In this document: positions 22,751-30,607 of the stretch, piece after piece
Position numbering within the stretch: position 1 is the first letter of the stretch
How the letters are laid out: every line of letters starts with the position of its first letter
Assembly: GCA_002839675.1 (NCBI GenBank)
Contig: PGYM01000003.1
Coordinates: 62,001 to 126,000 of the forward strand
DNA: 64,000 nt
Direction of reading: 5' to 3'
Source of the DNA: Methanomicrobiales archaeon HGW-Methanomicrobiales-1
GTDB taxonomy: Archaea; Halobacteriota; Methanomicrobia; Methanomicrobiales; Methanospirillaceae
Made by a program: the position numbers and the translations under genes
Notes under the pieces: generated by a model
The model's input: only the letters and a program-made list of their open reading frames with translations
Told to the model about the DNA's origin: nothing
The model's database searches: none

Positions 22751-23026
22751 CCTTTTTTGCTTTCATGTATATCGCACTTTGCAATCCGCTGCCGAGTAGA
22801 TGTCGGGTTCATTTTCAAGAAATTCTAAAAAGGGAGTACTCTTCAAAGTGCAGCAAGAGCATTCTTTCCCTGCCCGTCCGACTTTTTTTGTCGCGAAGGA
22901 TTCTTTTTTGCAGGATGAACCGTGGGAGGCTGTGGGGCCGCCTTCGCTGTCATTATGGGTAGTTGTCTATTTAACGGGATGAGGTTTGTGGTACCGGATG
23001 GACCTTTTGTACGGGGATGGCGTGAC
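22751..23026 (+). repeat. 270-bp dispersed repeat, copy 2
   Basis: Match to 15002-15270 in the same orientation. It lies between PIN module 2 and the DUF1016 gene. Remaining sequence in 22661-23214 is AT-rich with no gene; a 30-bp piece of the 330-bp repeat end occurs near 23099. Confidence 0.88.
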
Positions 23027-23214
23027 CGACACGAGAAACTTAATGTTAGTTGGAGAACCGGATAACGGATTGCGGTGAAATTCCCGGCATCGTACTTTTG
23101 TATTAAAAACCGATCGCTCTTATGTCCTCCGGAAAGTGTCCCTGCCGGGGCAATCCTGACCCATTTGGTAACACAAAAAAAACCGGCTGGAATGATTATT
23201 CCTTCAAATACCCC

Positions 23215-24333
23215 TCAACTCCCACCAGCATTTTCTGACCATTCAATCAATTTTCTCTTCAGTTCTTCTTTTGAAGGCAGGTAGAGCTGATACTGGGAAG
23301 CGTAAATGTTTGCATCTTCTGGCAGGGTGAGCCTGACGAGGGCATCATTCTTTGTCTTGCAGAGAATAATTCCAATAGTCGGGTTCTCGTTATCGAGTTT
23401 TACTTCGCGATTATAATAATTGACATACATCTGCATCTGGCCGAGGTTCTCATGCGTGAGTTTTCCGATCTTGAGATCGATCAGGACATAGCACCGGAGA
23501 ATCCGGTTGTAGAAGACAAGATCCACAAAAAAATTGTCGGCATCGAAGGTGAACCGCTTCTGCCGGGATTCGAAAAGAAAACCTTTGCCGAGCTCCAGCA
23601 GGAAAGTTTCGAGTTTCCCGATAATCGCTGATTCCAAGTCGTTTTCGGAGTAATGTTCTTTCTCATCGAGACCGAGGAATTCGAGAACATAGGGATCTTT
23701 GAGCACGTCCTGCGGATTTCCGATAATCTGTCCTTTATCCGCGAGGGATTTCACTCCTTGTTTATCCCGGCTGAGGGCGAGCCGTTCGTAGATTCCTGAG
23801 TTGAACTGCCTTTTTAGTTCGGAAAGTGACCATTGGTTTTGTCCGGATTCTATTTCGTAAAACCGGCGTTCGTCCCGGTTGTCGATATTCATGAGGAAGA
23901 TGTAATGGGACCAGCTGAGGGTGAAATGGGGTGTCAATTTTGCAGACAGTGTCTGCATAATTGGCGTTTCCGTCGGTATTTTGGCTGGCAATTCCCCAGA
24001 CCCTGTCTGGGAAATCTGGGGGATGGTCTCGCGATATTCGATATAAAAGTCGCGCATGTATCTCAAATTTCTCGTCGAAAACCCTTTCCCAACCTCATGG
24101 GTCAATCGCTGTGAAAGTTCATCGAATATTCGCTCCCCGTATTCCGCCCGTCTGTTTCCCTGTTGTTCATACTCCACGATCCTCCGGCCAATCTGGAAGT
24201 TGGTGCTGACCTGCAGGGTGTTTATGTTCTGGCTGGCGGTCCTGCGTGCGCTTTGTACCAAATCCCGGATCTCTTTAACGAGAGGATGGAGGGGTTCTCC
24301 GGGAGGTTTTACTCTTTGGGTCCTGGGTTTCAT
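23215..24333 (-). CDS. DUF1016 (YhcG-type) PD-(D/E)XK nuclease family protein
   Basis: 372 aa from an ATG at 24333. The N-terminal DUF1016_N helical region (VKEIRDLVQSARRTASQNIN, YWxIG-like NFQIGRRIVEYEQQ, FSTRNLRYMRDFY) is followed by the catalytic C-terminal domain: EFLGL, then FDADNFFVDLVFYNRILRCY and VLIDLKIGKL with D and DxK-type residues. Such proteins bind and cut DNA and occur near restriction-modification and defence genes. The linker holds an unusual insertion encoded by DNA palindromes at 23941-23957 and 23992-24010. No restriction-modification genes are adjacent. Confidence 0.88.
   Translation of the reverse strand: MKPRTQRVKPPGEPLHPLVKEIRDLVQSARRTASQNINTLQVSTNFQIGRRIVEYEQQGNRRAEYGERIFDELSQRLTHEVGKGFSTRNLRYMRDFYIEYRETIPQISQTGSGELPAKIPTETPIMQTLSAKLTPHFTLSWSHYIFLMNIDNRDERRFYEIESGQNQWSLSELKRQFNSGIYERLALSRDKQGVKSLADKGQIIGNPQDVLKDPYVLEFLGLDEKEHYSENDLESAIIGKLETFLLELGKGFLFESRQKRFTFDADNFFVDLVFYNRILRCYVLIDLKIGKLTHENLGQMQMYVNYYNREVKLDNENPTIGIILCKTKNDALVRLTLPEDANIYASQYQLYLPSKEELKRKLIEWSENAGGS
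23941..23957. repeat. 17-bp palindrome inside the DUF1016 gene
   Basis: TGCAGACA-G-TGTCTGCA, perfect arms, encoding MQTLSA on the minus strand. A second, imperfect palindrome with the core CAGACCCTGTCTG lies 45 bp away (encoding SQTGSGE). The latter core matches the 25-bp palindrome at 13663. Confidence 0.5.
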
Positions 24334-24363
24334 GGTTGAATCGCGTTCCTTATCCAGTGTGTC

Positions 24364-24405
24364 GATACTCATGAGGATAAGGAACCCGGTTGGCGGGGTG
24401 AAAGT
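24364..24405 (+). repeat. 40-bp element shared with 13565-13605
   Basis: GAGGATAAGGAACCCGGTTG then GCGGGGTGAAAGT. It sits about 30-70 bp upstream of the DUF1016 start, as the other copy does upstream of PIN module 1. Confidence 0.6.
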
Positions 24406-24560
24406 GATTGGTCGACACTTTATCAGGGGCTTTGACGGGAACGAGGGAGCCGGAGATTTTTCTGTTATCCGGGAGTACAGATTATGAAAAATTTCCAGCC
24501 GGGGTATACCATACGGTTCAATGCCGGTACGGGTGGGCCGGGCCACATACGTGAAGCGAC

Positions 24561-24626
24561 CCCGTCCTCTCTTTGATTGACGGAACCGGATCGGGAGGGA
24601 GCTGTCGTCAACTGCCGGAACCGGAA
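24561..24626 (+). repeat. Cassette-separating element, copy 1
   Basis: CCCGTCCTCT, then GATTGACGGAACCGGAT, CTGTCGTCAACTGCCGGAA and CCGG. First of seven related elements between here and 31855, all on the plus strand and all between genes. The family consensus is CCGTCCTCT - GATTGACGGACCCGGAACCG - GGCCGTCGTCAATTGCCGGA - ACCGGGGGCACTAAGGAGCG - CCGGTACTGA. It is the only notable item in the gap 24334-24657. Confidence 0.75.
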
Positions 24627-24657
24627 TCCAAACCTTAAAAAAAATTATAAAAAAAAC

Positions 24658-25380
24658 TTACCCTCTCTTCCCCTTCTTCTTCCCCGGCACCACCGGCCCG
24701 GCCGAAATGAGCCCGGAGGTGAAATCCCCGGCATCCATTGCGTGAGATTTCTCACCATAAGAGACCGCAGGGGCAATAAACCGGAAGAATTCCCGCGAGT
24801 ACTCCTCGTAGCTGAACCCCTCGGCCTCGATCACCCGTTTCCATTTGTCTTCCATGGACAGGATGCCCATGAAGGAGATCATCAGGTACATCGAGATCAG
24901 GAACGCATCGAGATCGGCCCGGATCGTACCGTCACCGATGCCCTCCCGGACAGCATCCTGCAAAATCATCCGGCATGTGCCATACCCTTTGCCGATCTCT
25001 GCGGTATACGGGTTCTCTTTTGAGAAACGTTCAGACCCGTAAAAGTGGATCAGCCGCAGGTAATCCGGGTGTTCCTCCGAAAACCGGTAATAGGCCTGGC
25101 CCATCAGGGTTACCTTGACCATGCCCGTGACCTCTGCCTCCCTGCATTCCCGGAATTTTTCCTCCAGGATCGAGACGCCCCGGAGCACAATGGCCGCATA
25201 GAGCGCCTCCTTATTTTTGAAATAGAGATAGAGGGTGGCCTTGTTCAGCTCAACCTCGTTGGCGATCCCGTCCATGGAGACATCGTCGTACCCGCGGGAA
25301 AAGAAGAGGCGCTCGGCGGTATCCAGGATCTCTTTTTTCCGCTGCTCCTTTTCCCGTATCTTTCGTTCAGAGATTCCCAT
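24658..25380 (-). CDS. TetR/AcrR-family transcriptional regulator
   Basis: 240 aa from the ATG at 25380, with GGTGAAAGG ahead of it; a GTG at 25389 is possible. The N-terminal HTH is typical (ILDTAERLFFSRGYDDVSMD, GIANEVELNKATLYLYFKNK, EALYAAIV). The C-terminal ligand domain is helical, ending in a basic tail PGKKKGKRG. It lies 36 bp downstream of the flavodoxin-ferredoxin gene and on the same strand, so it may be the last gene of a short redox operon. A possible TetR-like site is at 26851. Confidence 0.93.
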   Translation of the reverse strand: MGISERKIREKEQRKKEILDTAERLFFSRGYDDVSMDGIANEVELNKATLYLYFKNKEALYAAIVLRGVSILEEKFRECREAEVTGMVKVTLMGQAYYRFSEEHPDYLRLIHFYGSERFSKENPYTAEIGKGYGTCRMILQDAVREGIGDGTIRADLDAFLISMYLMISFMGILSMEDKWKRVIEAEGFSYEEYSREFFRFIAPAVSYGEKSHAMDAGDFTSGLISAGPVVPGKKKGKRG

Positions 25381-25416
25381 ACCTTTCACCCAGCTGGCCC
25401 ACCCTGAATTTACTCA

Positions 25417-26241
25417 TCATAAAAAGTATTCCGGCTCCTTTCGCTCATTATACAATGTGTTTAACCGCAACGAAGCTTCCCTGACCAGGCCGGGTTTTAT
25501 CGTTCTTGCGTGTTTGGGACAGTGTTTGATGCAGGCACAGCACGTGATGCATTTTTCCGTGTCGATCGCCCTGCTGTTTTCCGGATCAATGGCCCCGACC
25601 GGGCATCCCTTTGCACACGCCCCGCACTGGACACACGCATCGCTGACCGCAATAAAATCAACATTCCAAAAGATGGAATCTTTCCGGTAAGGATGAATCG
25701 GTTCTCCCCGGTAAGGATGACCGCCGGGGATTTTTGCTTCAGGAATCCGGCCGGACAATGAACCAGACTGAAGTTTTTCAAGTATCTTTTGCCCGAACAG
25801 TTCTGCGAGTTTCCGGTCAGATGCATCCGGGCGACCAACGGCGGTTGGTGTTTCGGCAGTGGAAAAGGAGTGTTCCCCGATAAACGCTGCACCGGCGATC
25901 GGATTGCATCCACGTTCGGTCAGGATATCATTCAGCTCGAGCAGGGCATCGTCATACGCGCGATTGCCATACACGACAACGCCGACAGCAGGTGTATTAT
26001 TCGCCTGTATCTCCTGCAGCCATTCGCCTGCATGTGCCGGTATTCTTCCCATATACACTGGCACGCCGACAATGAGTAAATCATCTTCCGATGTCTGTAA
26101 TGGCTGCATTCTCGCAGCCGGCCGGGTAATATCCCGCTCTTCTACAGGGCCGGGATATATTCCGCGTGCGATTTCCTGGACAACCGCTTTTGTTGTTCCC
26201 GTAGGTGAAAAATATACTAATTTAATTGATGGTATTTTCAT
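25417..26241 (-). CDS. Flavodoxin-2[4Fe-4S] ferredoxin fusion (EFR1-like)
   Basis: 274 aa from an ATG with GGAGGAAGTTAC directly upstream. The N-terminal flavodoxin domain has the FMN phosphate loop SPTGTTKAV at about residues 12-20. The C-terminal domain has two [4Fe-4S] motifs, CVQCGACAKGCPVGA and CITCCACIKHCPKHA. Such proteins carry electrons between ferredoxin-type and flavin carriers. The linker (PGGHPYRGEPIHPYR) is typical of the EFR1 family. Neighbours are a TetR regulator and an FMN-binding protein, which suggests a redox or stress operon. Confidence 0.93.
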   Translation of the reverse strand: MKIPSIKLVYFSPTGTTKAVVQEIARGIYPGPVEERDITRPAARMQPLQTSEDDLLIVGVPVYMGRIPAHAGEWLQEIQANNTPAVGVVVYGNRAYDDALLELNDILTERGCNPIAGAAFIGEHSFSTAETPTAVGRPDASDRKLAELFGQKILEKLQSGSLSGRIPEAKIPGGHPYRGEPIHPYRKDSIFWNVDFIAVSDACVQCGACAKGCPVGAIDPENSRAIDTEKCITCCACIKHCPKHARTIKPGLVREASLRLNTLYNERKEPEYFL

Positions 26242-26361
26242 GTAACTTCCTCCTGAAGGTGCCGGATTTTCCCGGGTCATTCTCGTAATGCTCTTTTACC
26301 GGTGCGATTGTCTTTTGAGCAGCCGGGCCCTGTTCTTTCCGGCTGCTTTCCCGTCACCGCA

Positions 26362-26760
26362 TCAGAGAATCTTTTTTCCGGGTTCAGGGCCCGGTTTAAC
26401 CGCGTACACACCCGTGATCTTCACGAGCACTGCGGACTTTGGCACAAATTTCGGCCAGTTCTCCTTCATCCAGGCAATGTTCTGCCGGAAGATCTCGTCA
26501 TTCGTATGGACCGTGACGGTACCTTTGATCTGGAACCCGCCTTTGTCCCCCCACCATGACAGGGCGATTGCCGGGTTCTCCTGCAGGTTCGCTAGCGTCT
26601 TGTTGAAGTACTGATCCGAGATGAGCAACGTCCCGTCATCCCGTACCTTGAACGCTGCGATCGGGACAACATTGGGAATACCTTCTTTTGACGATGTTGC
26701 AAGGAACGTGACCTTCGTTCCCTGGAGCGATTCTTTGATTTCCGGTGTCAGGGTAATCAT
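26362..26760 (-). CDS. Pyridoxamine 5'-phosphate oxidase-family FMN-binding protein
   Basis: 132 aa with GGAGGAGATAATTCC ahead of the ATG. The split-barrel pattern is clear: VTFLATSSKEGIPNVVPIAA, DGTLLISDQYFNKTLANLQE, NPAIALSWWGDKGGFQIKGT. These proteins bind FMN or F420 and reduce or scavenge small molecules. It is the first gene of the minus-strand set with the flavodoxin-ferredoxin (120 bp apart) and TetR genes. Confidence 0.88.
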   Translation of the reverse strand: MITLTPEIKESLQGTKVTFLATSSKEGIPNVVPIAAFKVRDDGTLLISDQYFNKTLANLQENPAIALSWWGDKGGFQIKGTVTVHTNDEIFRQNIAWMKENWPKFVPKSAVLVKITGVYAVKPGPEPGKKIL

Positions 26761-26850
26761 GGAATTATCTCCTCCACTTTTGTAGTGAAATATCCTGGAA
26801 TCTGCCCGGAGGCAGTTTCAGTACACAATATTCTCTCTTGGTTAAAATAT

Positions 26851-26865
26851 AACTATCGGTTAGTT
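26851..26865. promoter_or_regulatory. Possible TetR-type operator in a promoter region
   Basis: AACTA-TCGGT-TAGTT is a 5-bp-arm inverted repeat next to the TATA-like TTAAAATATAAC, about 90 bp upstream of the FMN-binding gene and 160 bp upstream of the DJ-1-family gene. Short arms, so it may be chance. Confidence 0.3.
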
Positions 26866-26890
26866 TGTAACCCGCGGTATTATTGGGAGC

Positions 26891-26966
26891 AATCCGGTTA
26901 CCGGATTTTAGTGGGGCCGTTGCCAATTGCCGGAACCGGTGGAACCGGGAAGCGCACGAAGGATGA
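26891..26966 (+). repeat. Cassette-separating element, copy 2
   Basis: Right half: GGGGCCGTTGCCAATTGCCG, then GAACCGGTGGAACCGGG and ACGAAGGATGAAACA. The last ten bases recur after copy 3. It separates the redox genes from the DJ-1-family gene. Confidence 0.65.
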
Positions 26967-27020
26967 AACAAAAAGTGGAAGGATATTTTAACCCCGCCCC
27001 ATTATCTGTAACGGTAAATC

Positions 27021-27650
27021 ATGCGCACACTCTATCTCTATGTCCTCGATACTTTTGCCGACTGGGAGCCGGGCCATGTCCTGGCCGAGCTCCGTTCCGG
27101 GCGATTCCTGAAAGATCCGGCACTCCGGTATTCCGTTGTACTCTGCGGCAGTACCTTAGATCCCGTCACCACGATGGGCGGGCTGCATCTGACGCCGGAA
27201 GTTCTCATAACCGATATCCGCCCCGTTCCCGGCGATGTGCTCGTGCTGCCGGGAGCAGATACCTGGCTTGATCCGGCACAGGCGCCCACCCTCAAGGTGG
27301 CAAGCCGGTTGCTCGATGAAGGAATACTTATCGCCGCTATCTGCGGTGCGACACTTGGCCTTGCAAACGCCGGCCTGCTGGACAAACGCCCGCACACGAG
27401 CAACGATCCTGCTGCCCTGAAAATGTTCTGCCCGAACTACCGGGGCGAAAATCATTACGTGAACGAACCCGCAGTAACGGACGGCAATCTCATCACCGCA
27501 ACCGGACTTGCACCGGTGGAGTTTGCGTACCAGGTATTCCGGAGCCTGGATGTCATGGCACCAGCAACGCTCGAAGCCTGGCACGGGCTTTATGCCACCC
27601 GGCAGCCCGAATATTTCTATGCCCTGATGGGATCCCTGGCGCAACGGTAG
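27021..27650 (+). CDS. DJ-1/PfpI-family protein
   Basis: 209 aa. Class I glutamine-amidotransferase-like fold: the LVLPGADTWLDP segment at about residues 75-86 and the nucleophile elbow AAICGATLGLANAGLLDKRP with the cysteine at about 109. Members include proteases, glyoxalases, chaperones and transcription regulators; the exact activity cannot be told. It stands alone between copies 2 and 3 of the repeated element. Confidence 0.9.
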   Translation: MRTLYLYVLDTFADWEPGHVLAELRSGRFLKDPALRYSVVLCGSTLDPVTTMGGLHLTPEVLITDIRPVPGDVLVLPGADTWLDPAQAPTLKVASRLLDEGILIAAICGATLGLANAGLLDKRPHTSNDPAALKMFCPNYRGENHYVNEPAVTDGNLITATGLAPVEFAYQVFRSLDVMAPATLEAWHGLYATRQPEYFYALMGSLAQR

Positions 27651-27676
27651 GGATTCCTGAGCGTGCGGGTGGAGTA

Positions 27677-27770
27677 GAACCGGTAACCTGATGGGGCCGC
27701 CGTCAATTAATGGAACCGGGGGCACTAAGGAGCGCCGGTACTGACGGGTCAGAGTACGCAGGATGAAACA
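27677..27770 (+). repeat. Cassette-separating element, copy 3
   Basis: GGGGCCGCCGTCAATTAATG, then GAACCGGGGGCACTAAGGAG and CGCCGGTACTGACGGGTC, ending ACGCAGGATGAAACA as in copy 2. It separates the DJ-1-family gene from the HEPN-MNT pair. Confidence 0.75.
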
Positions 27771-27826
27771 ATATATTCATCTTACAATATACGCAAAGAT
27801 AGAAAACGGTAAGAGGTTTTTAAAAA

Positions 27827-28216
27827 ATGACTCCCGATTCTGGCGAATGGTTTCGACAGGCACAATATGACCTCGGTACTGCCGAATCCCTCGTCTCCGC
27901 CGGGCGTTATCCCCCGGTGATATTCTTTTGTCACCTCGCACTCGAAAAAGGCTTGAAAGCTCTATACATTGAGAAGTTCAACGAAAATCCGGATAAGACC
28001 CACAGCCTGATCTTTCTGGTTGAAATTCTCGAACTGGAATTACCTCAGGAGTATATGGAATCCCTGTTCGTTATCAATCGTATCGGCATTACCGGACGAT
28101 ATCCGCATAACCTTGATGTGGTCCTTGAACAATATACCAAAGGAAAGACAGTTAAGATCCTAAACGAGACAAAGGAGATTCTTACATGGTTGACGCACAA
28201 GTTCTCGAAGCGGTAA
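27827..28216 (+). CDS. HEPN-domain protein (toxin-like), first gene of a pair
   Basis: 129 aa. WFRQAQYDLGTAESLVSAGR then YPPVIFFCHLALEKGLKALY is the classic N-terminal HEPN helix pair, followed by THSLIFLVEIL and the RYPHNLD segment. This is the non-DUF86 HEPN branch often paired with nucleotidyltransferases. It overlaps the downstream nucleotidyltransferase by 31 bases. The order is HEPN first, opposite to the module at 20236. Confidence 0.87.
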   Translation: MTPDSGEWFRQAQYDLGTAESLVSAGRYPPVIFFCHLALEKGLKALYIEKFNENPDKTHSLIFLVEILELELPQEYMESLFVINRIGITGRYPHNLDVVLEQYTKGKTVKILNETKEILTWLTHKFSKR

Positions 28217-28527
28217 ATTTTTTCAGCGCTATAGTAAGGGAAAACGGCGTTCATATTAACGACCTTATCCTGTTTGGGTCTTTTAGTACGGGAACCGCAA
28301 CACCACTAAGTGACATCGATATCGCGATTATATCCAAAGATTTTGCCGGCAAGGATATTTTTGAGCGGGCCCTCATGACAAAAGATGCGGAAATAAAGAC
28401 CGTCAGGAAATTCAAAGTGGCTCTCGATGTACTTACGCTGACCCCGGAAGAATACCGGGATCCGATGTCCCTTATTGCAGGCACGCTCAGAAAAGGAATT
28501 GTTGTGCCGACTGTCTCATCAGCCTGA
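28186..28527 (+). CDS. MNT-type nucleotidyltransferase, partner of the HEPN protein
   Basis: 113 aa. FGSFSTGTATPLSDIDIAII near residues 30-49 holds the GS motif and metal-binding DID. The C-terminal half (VALDVLTLTPEEYRD) matches the family pattern. The ATG lies inside the HEPN gene. The pair stands between copies 3 and 4 of the repeated element. It may act as toxin-antitoxin or in antiviral signalling. Confidence 0.87.
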   Translation: MVDAQVLEAVNFFSAIVRENGVHINDLILFGSFSTGTATPLSDIDIAIISKDFAGKDIFERALMTKDAEIKTVRKFKVALDVLTLTPEEYRDPMSLIAGTLRKGIVVPTVSSA

Positions 28528-28580
28528 AATAATAGGGATGAATTTTCCCGGGACCCGCTTTTCGTCCTGACCTGTGGTGC

Positions 28581-28676
28581 GGACCGTCCTCTCCTTCGAT
28601 CGATGGACCCGGGACCGGATTTGCAGGAGGCCATCGTCAATTACCGGAACCGGGGGTACTAATAAGAGCTGGTGCA
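28581..28676 (+). repeat. Cassette-separating element, copy 4
   Basis: GACCGTCCTCTCCTTCGATC, then GATGGACCCGGGACCGGAT, CCATCGTCAATTACCGGAA and CCGGGGGTACTAATAAGAGC. The GATGG/CCATC pair replaces the GACGG/CCGTC pair of other copies, which keeps a stem. It separates the HEPN-MNT pair from the ProC-like gene. Confidence 0.78.
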
Positions 28677-28819
28677 GAAGGGCCGGATTGTGATGGAATC
28701 CAGAGTATCCCCTGTTCAGCTCTTTATCCCCGGGCTTTCTCCCTTGTATCCCGGGCAAACGCGGTTGTCCGTGATCCCCCTCCTTTTTTACGATGCTGCT
28801 AAAATATTACTGAGATACT

Positions 28820-29641
28820 ATGACGCGTTACGGTTTCATTGGCACCGGTTCGATGGGGAGCATGCTGATCCGGAAATTCATCGGGTCCGGTCTTGTTGCA
28901 CCCTCAGCTATTTCCGCCAGCTCAAAGAGCGGGATATCGGCACGGGCACTTGCCGGAAAGACCGGCATCACTGCGGCGCCGTCCAACCGTTCCGTTGCAG
29001 AAACTGCCGATGTCCTCTTCCTCTGTGTAAAACCTCTCCAGGTCAGGGACGTTCTCGATGAGGTCAGGGACGTACTGAAACCCGGTGCCCTCCTTGTCTC
29101 CATTGCAGCGTGCGTGAGCCTTGATAACCTCCATGACTGGACCGGGGATACGGTTCATTGCATCCGGATCATCCCGAGCGTGACGGCGGAAGAGAGTGCC
29201 GGTATCTCGCTTGTGGCATGGGGCCACAGAGTAACCCCGGAAGATAAAAAAATCCTGCTCGGTCTTTTGAATGCCATCGGGACAGCAGTGGAGACTGATG
29301 AGCTGAATTTTGATCCCTATACGGACCTCACCAGCTGCGGCCCGGCCCTGATCGTTGCAATGATGCGGGAGTTTGCCGGGGCCGCTGTCCGGACCGGAAC
29401 CATCCGGCCCGAACTCGCGGAGTACCTGGTAAAGGAGACGATGATCGGTACAGCCCGGATCCTTGCCGGCGAACAGATGACGTTTGACGATGTTATCGGC
29501 AGAGTTGCAACGAAAGGCGGCAGCACGGAAGAGGGCGTAAAAGTTCTTCAGGCCCGGCTCCCGGAAGTGATGGATGAAGTCCTTTCAGCCCTGGATGCAA
29601 AGCGCCGGGTTGTGAGCGACAAGGTTGCCGGCGGGGAATAA
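28820..29641 (+). CDS. Pyrroline-5-carboxylate reductase-family protein (divergent ProC)
   Basis: 273 aa. The N-terminal Rossmann fold begins MTRYGFIGTGSMGSMLIRKF, with GxGxMG. The dimerisation domain carries TSCGPALI where canonical ProC has SGSGPAY, and RVATKGGSTEEGVKVL where ProC has VTSPGGTTxAGL. The HCIRIIPSVTAEESAGISLV stretch replaces the RxMPNTPxxVGxG motif. The changes suggest a related imine reductase rather than the proline-pathway enzyme, though proline synthesis cannot be excluded. It is followed by a lipoprotein gene, 150 bp away, before the next repeat copy. Confidence 0.8.
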   Translation: MTRYGFIGTGSMGSMLIRKFIGSGLVAPSAISASSKSGISARALAGKTGITAAPSNRSVAETADVLFLCVKPLQVRDVLDEVRDVLKPGALLVSIAACVSLDNLHDWTGDTVHCIRIIPSVTAEESAGISLVAWGHRVTPEDKKILLGLLNAIGTAVETDELNFDPYTDLTSCGPALIVAMMREFAGAAVRTGTIRPELAEYLVKETMIGTARILAGEQMTFDDVIGRVATKGGSTEEGVKVLQARLPEVMDEVLSALDAKRRVVSDKVAGGE

Positions 29642-29790
29642 GATCCATCCTGCGTAAAAAAAAATATCCCTCTCCCCCCAATCCCTATATTACCCTCCGC
29701 TCCCCAGTAAATTCTGAATAAAAACGCCGGCCCCCTTACCCCCGGGCAATTCCACCACGCTTATCACTATTCTCGGCGTATTGCTGGTGT

Positions 29791-30243
29791 ATGAAAATTG
29801 CATTCGCCATCCTTGTGATTATCCTTGCCGTGCTTGCCTGCGGGTGCACGGCCACGGCGCCGGCAACACCGGCAGCATCGGCAGCCACACCGGCCGTAAC
29901 AGCGACCACAACTATTCCCGGGGTAACCGGCATCTGGACCGGGACCACCGTAGGGCACAGCCAGCTCGAAGGGTTCCGCGAACACACCTCAGCGGTCTAC
30001 AACATCTCGGCCCAGCAAGGCCACGCGTTCGCCGGTACCAAGGAGTACGTGAGGGCAGACGGCAACAAGTATACCGAGAATTTCTCCGGCACTGTTTCGT
30101 CCCGTGGGGAGATCTTCATGGGCGACAATATGGGTGGCATTGCGGACGGCATGATGACCGGGCCGGACTCCATGGAACTCGGGTATGCTGAAGACGGGCC
30201 GGATACCAAGGCCTACCTCCTGATACTCAGCCGGCAGAAGTAA
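29791..30243 (+). CDS. Secreted lipoprotein, function unknown
   Basis: 150 aa. Signal peptide MKIAFAILVIILAVLACGCT with a lipobox cysteine, a Thr/Ala/Pro-rich linker (residues 20-42) and a C-terminal beta-rich domain beginning GIWTGTTVGHSQLEG. GxWxGxxxGH and repeated Gly turns (GDNMGGIADGMMTG) suggest an eight-stranded barrel or sandwich binding fold. Mature protein is expected on the outer membrane face. No enzyme motif is visible. Confidence 0.8.
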   Translation: MKIAFAILVIILAVLACGCTATAPATPAASAATPAVTATTTIPGVTGIWTGTTVGHSQLEGFREHTSAVYNISAQQGHAFAGTKEYVRADGNKYTENFSGTVSSRGEIFMGDNMGGIADGMMTGPDSMELGYAEDGPDTKAYLLILSRQK

Positions 30244-30607
30244 TGGGATCCCCCTTTTTCTTTTTTTATCGTGACAATTATCTTATGACCGGGTAGCCGG
30301 TCCCTTTGTAGTCGTACGGGACAGCTGCATGGATGTCTGCGTGCGGTGGGGCGGTGCCGTCCTCTCAGCGATTGACGGACCCGGAACCGGATTGGTACCG
30401 GCCCCGTCGTCAATTGCCGGAACCGGGGGCACTCAGGAGCGCCGGTACTGATATATTACCACGAAACGTGGGTTAAAGAACGAATACGATTTGAGCACAT
30501 TTTCCTTCAATTCGGAAATAAGGAATATATAAAACGAGTCAAAAGCGAGTATTCGTTTTACGGGCTGTACCAGATTAGAGTTTTATATATCCCCCCGCTG
30601 CCTCACA
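30244..30607. other. Gap with repeat copy 5 and an AT-rich end
   Basis: No gene. After the lipoprotein a T-run follows, then copy 5 (30356-30451). A 9-bp inverted repeat AACGAATAC (30479-30487) / GTATTCGTT (30549-30557) flanks an AT-rich 60-bp stretch with GGAATATATAAAACG, which looks like a promoter directed to the right or a terminator region for the convergent methyltransferase. Confidence 0.4.
30356..30451 (+). repeat. Cassette-separating element, copy 5 (most complete)
   Basis: GCCGTCCTCTCAGCGATTGA, CGGACCCGGAACCGGATTGG, CCCCGTCGTCAATTGCCGGA, ACCGGGGGCACTCAGGAGCG, CCGGTACTGA. GACGG (30374-30378) can pair with CCGTC (30404-30408), and CCGGAACCGG lies in the loop. Confidence 0.82.
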
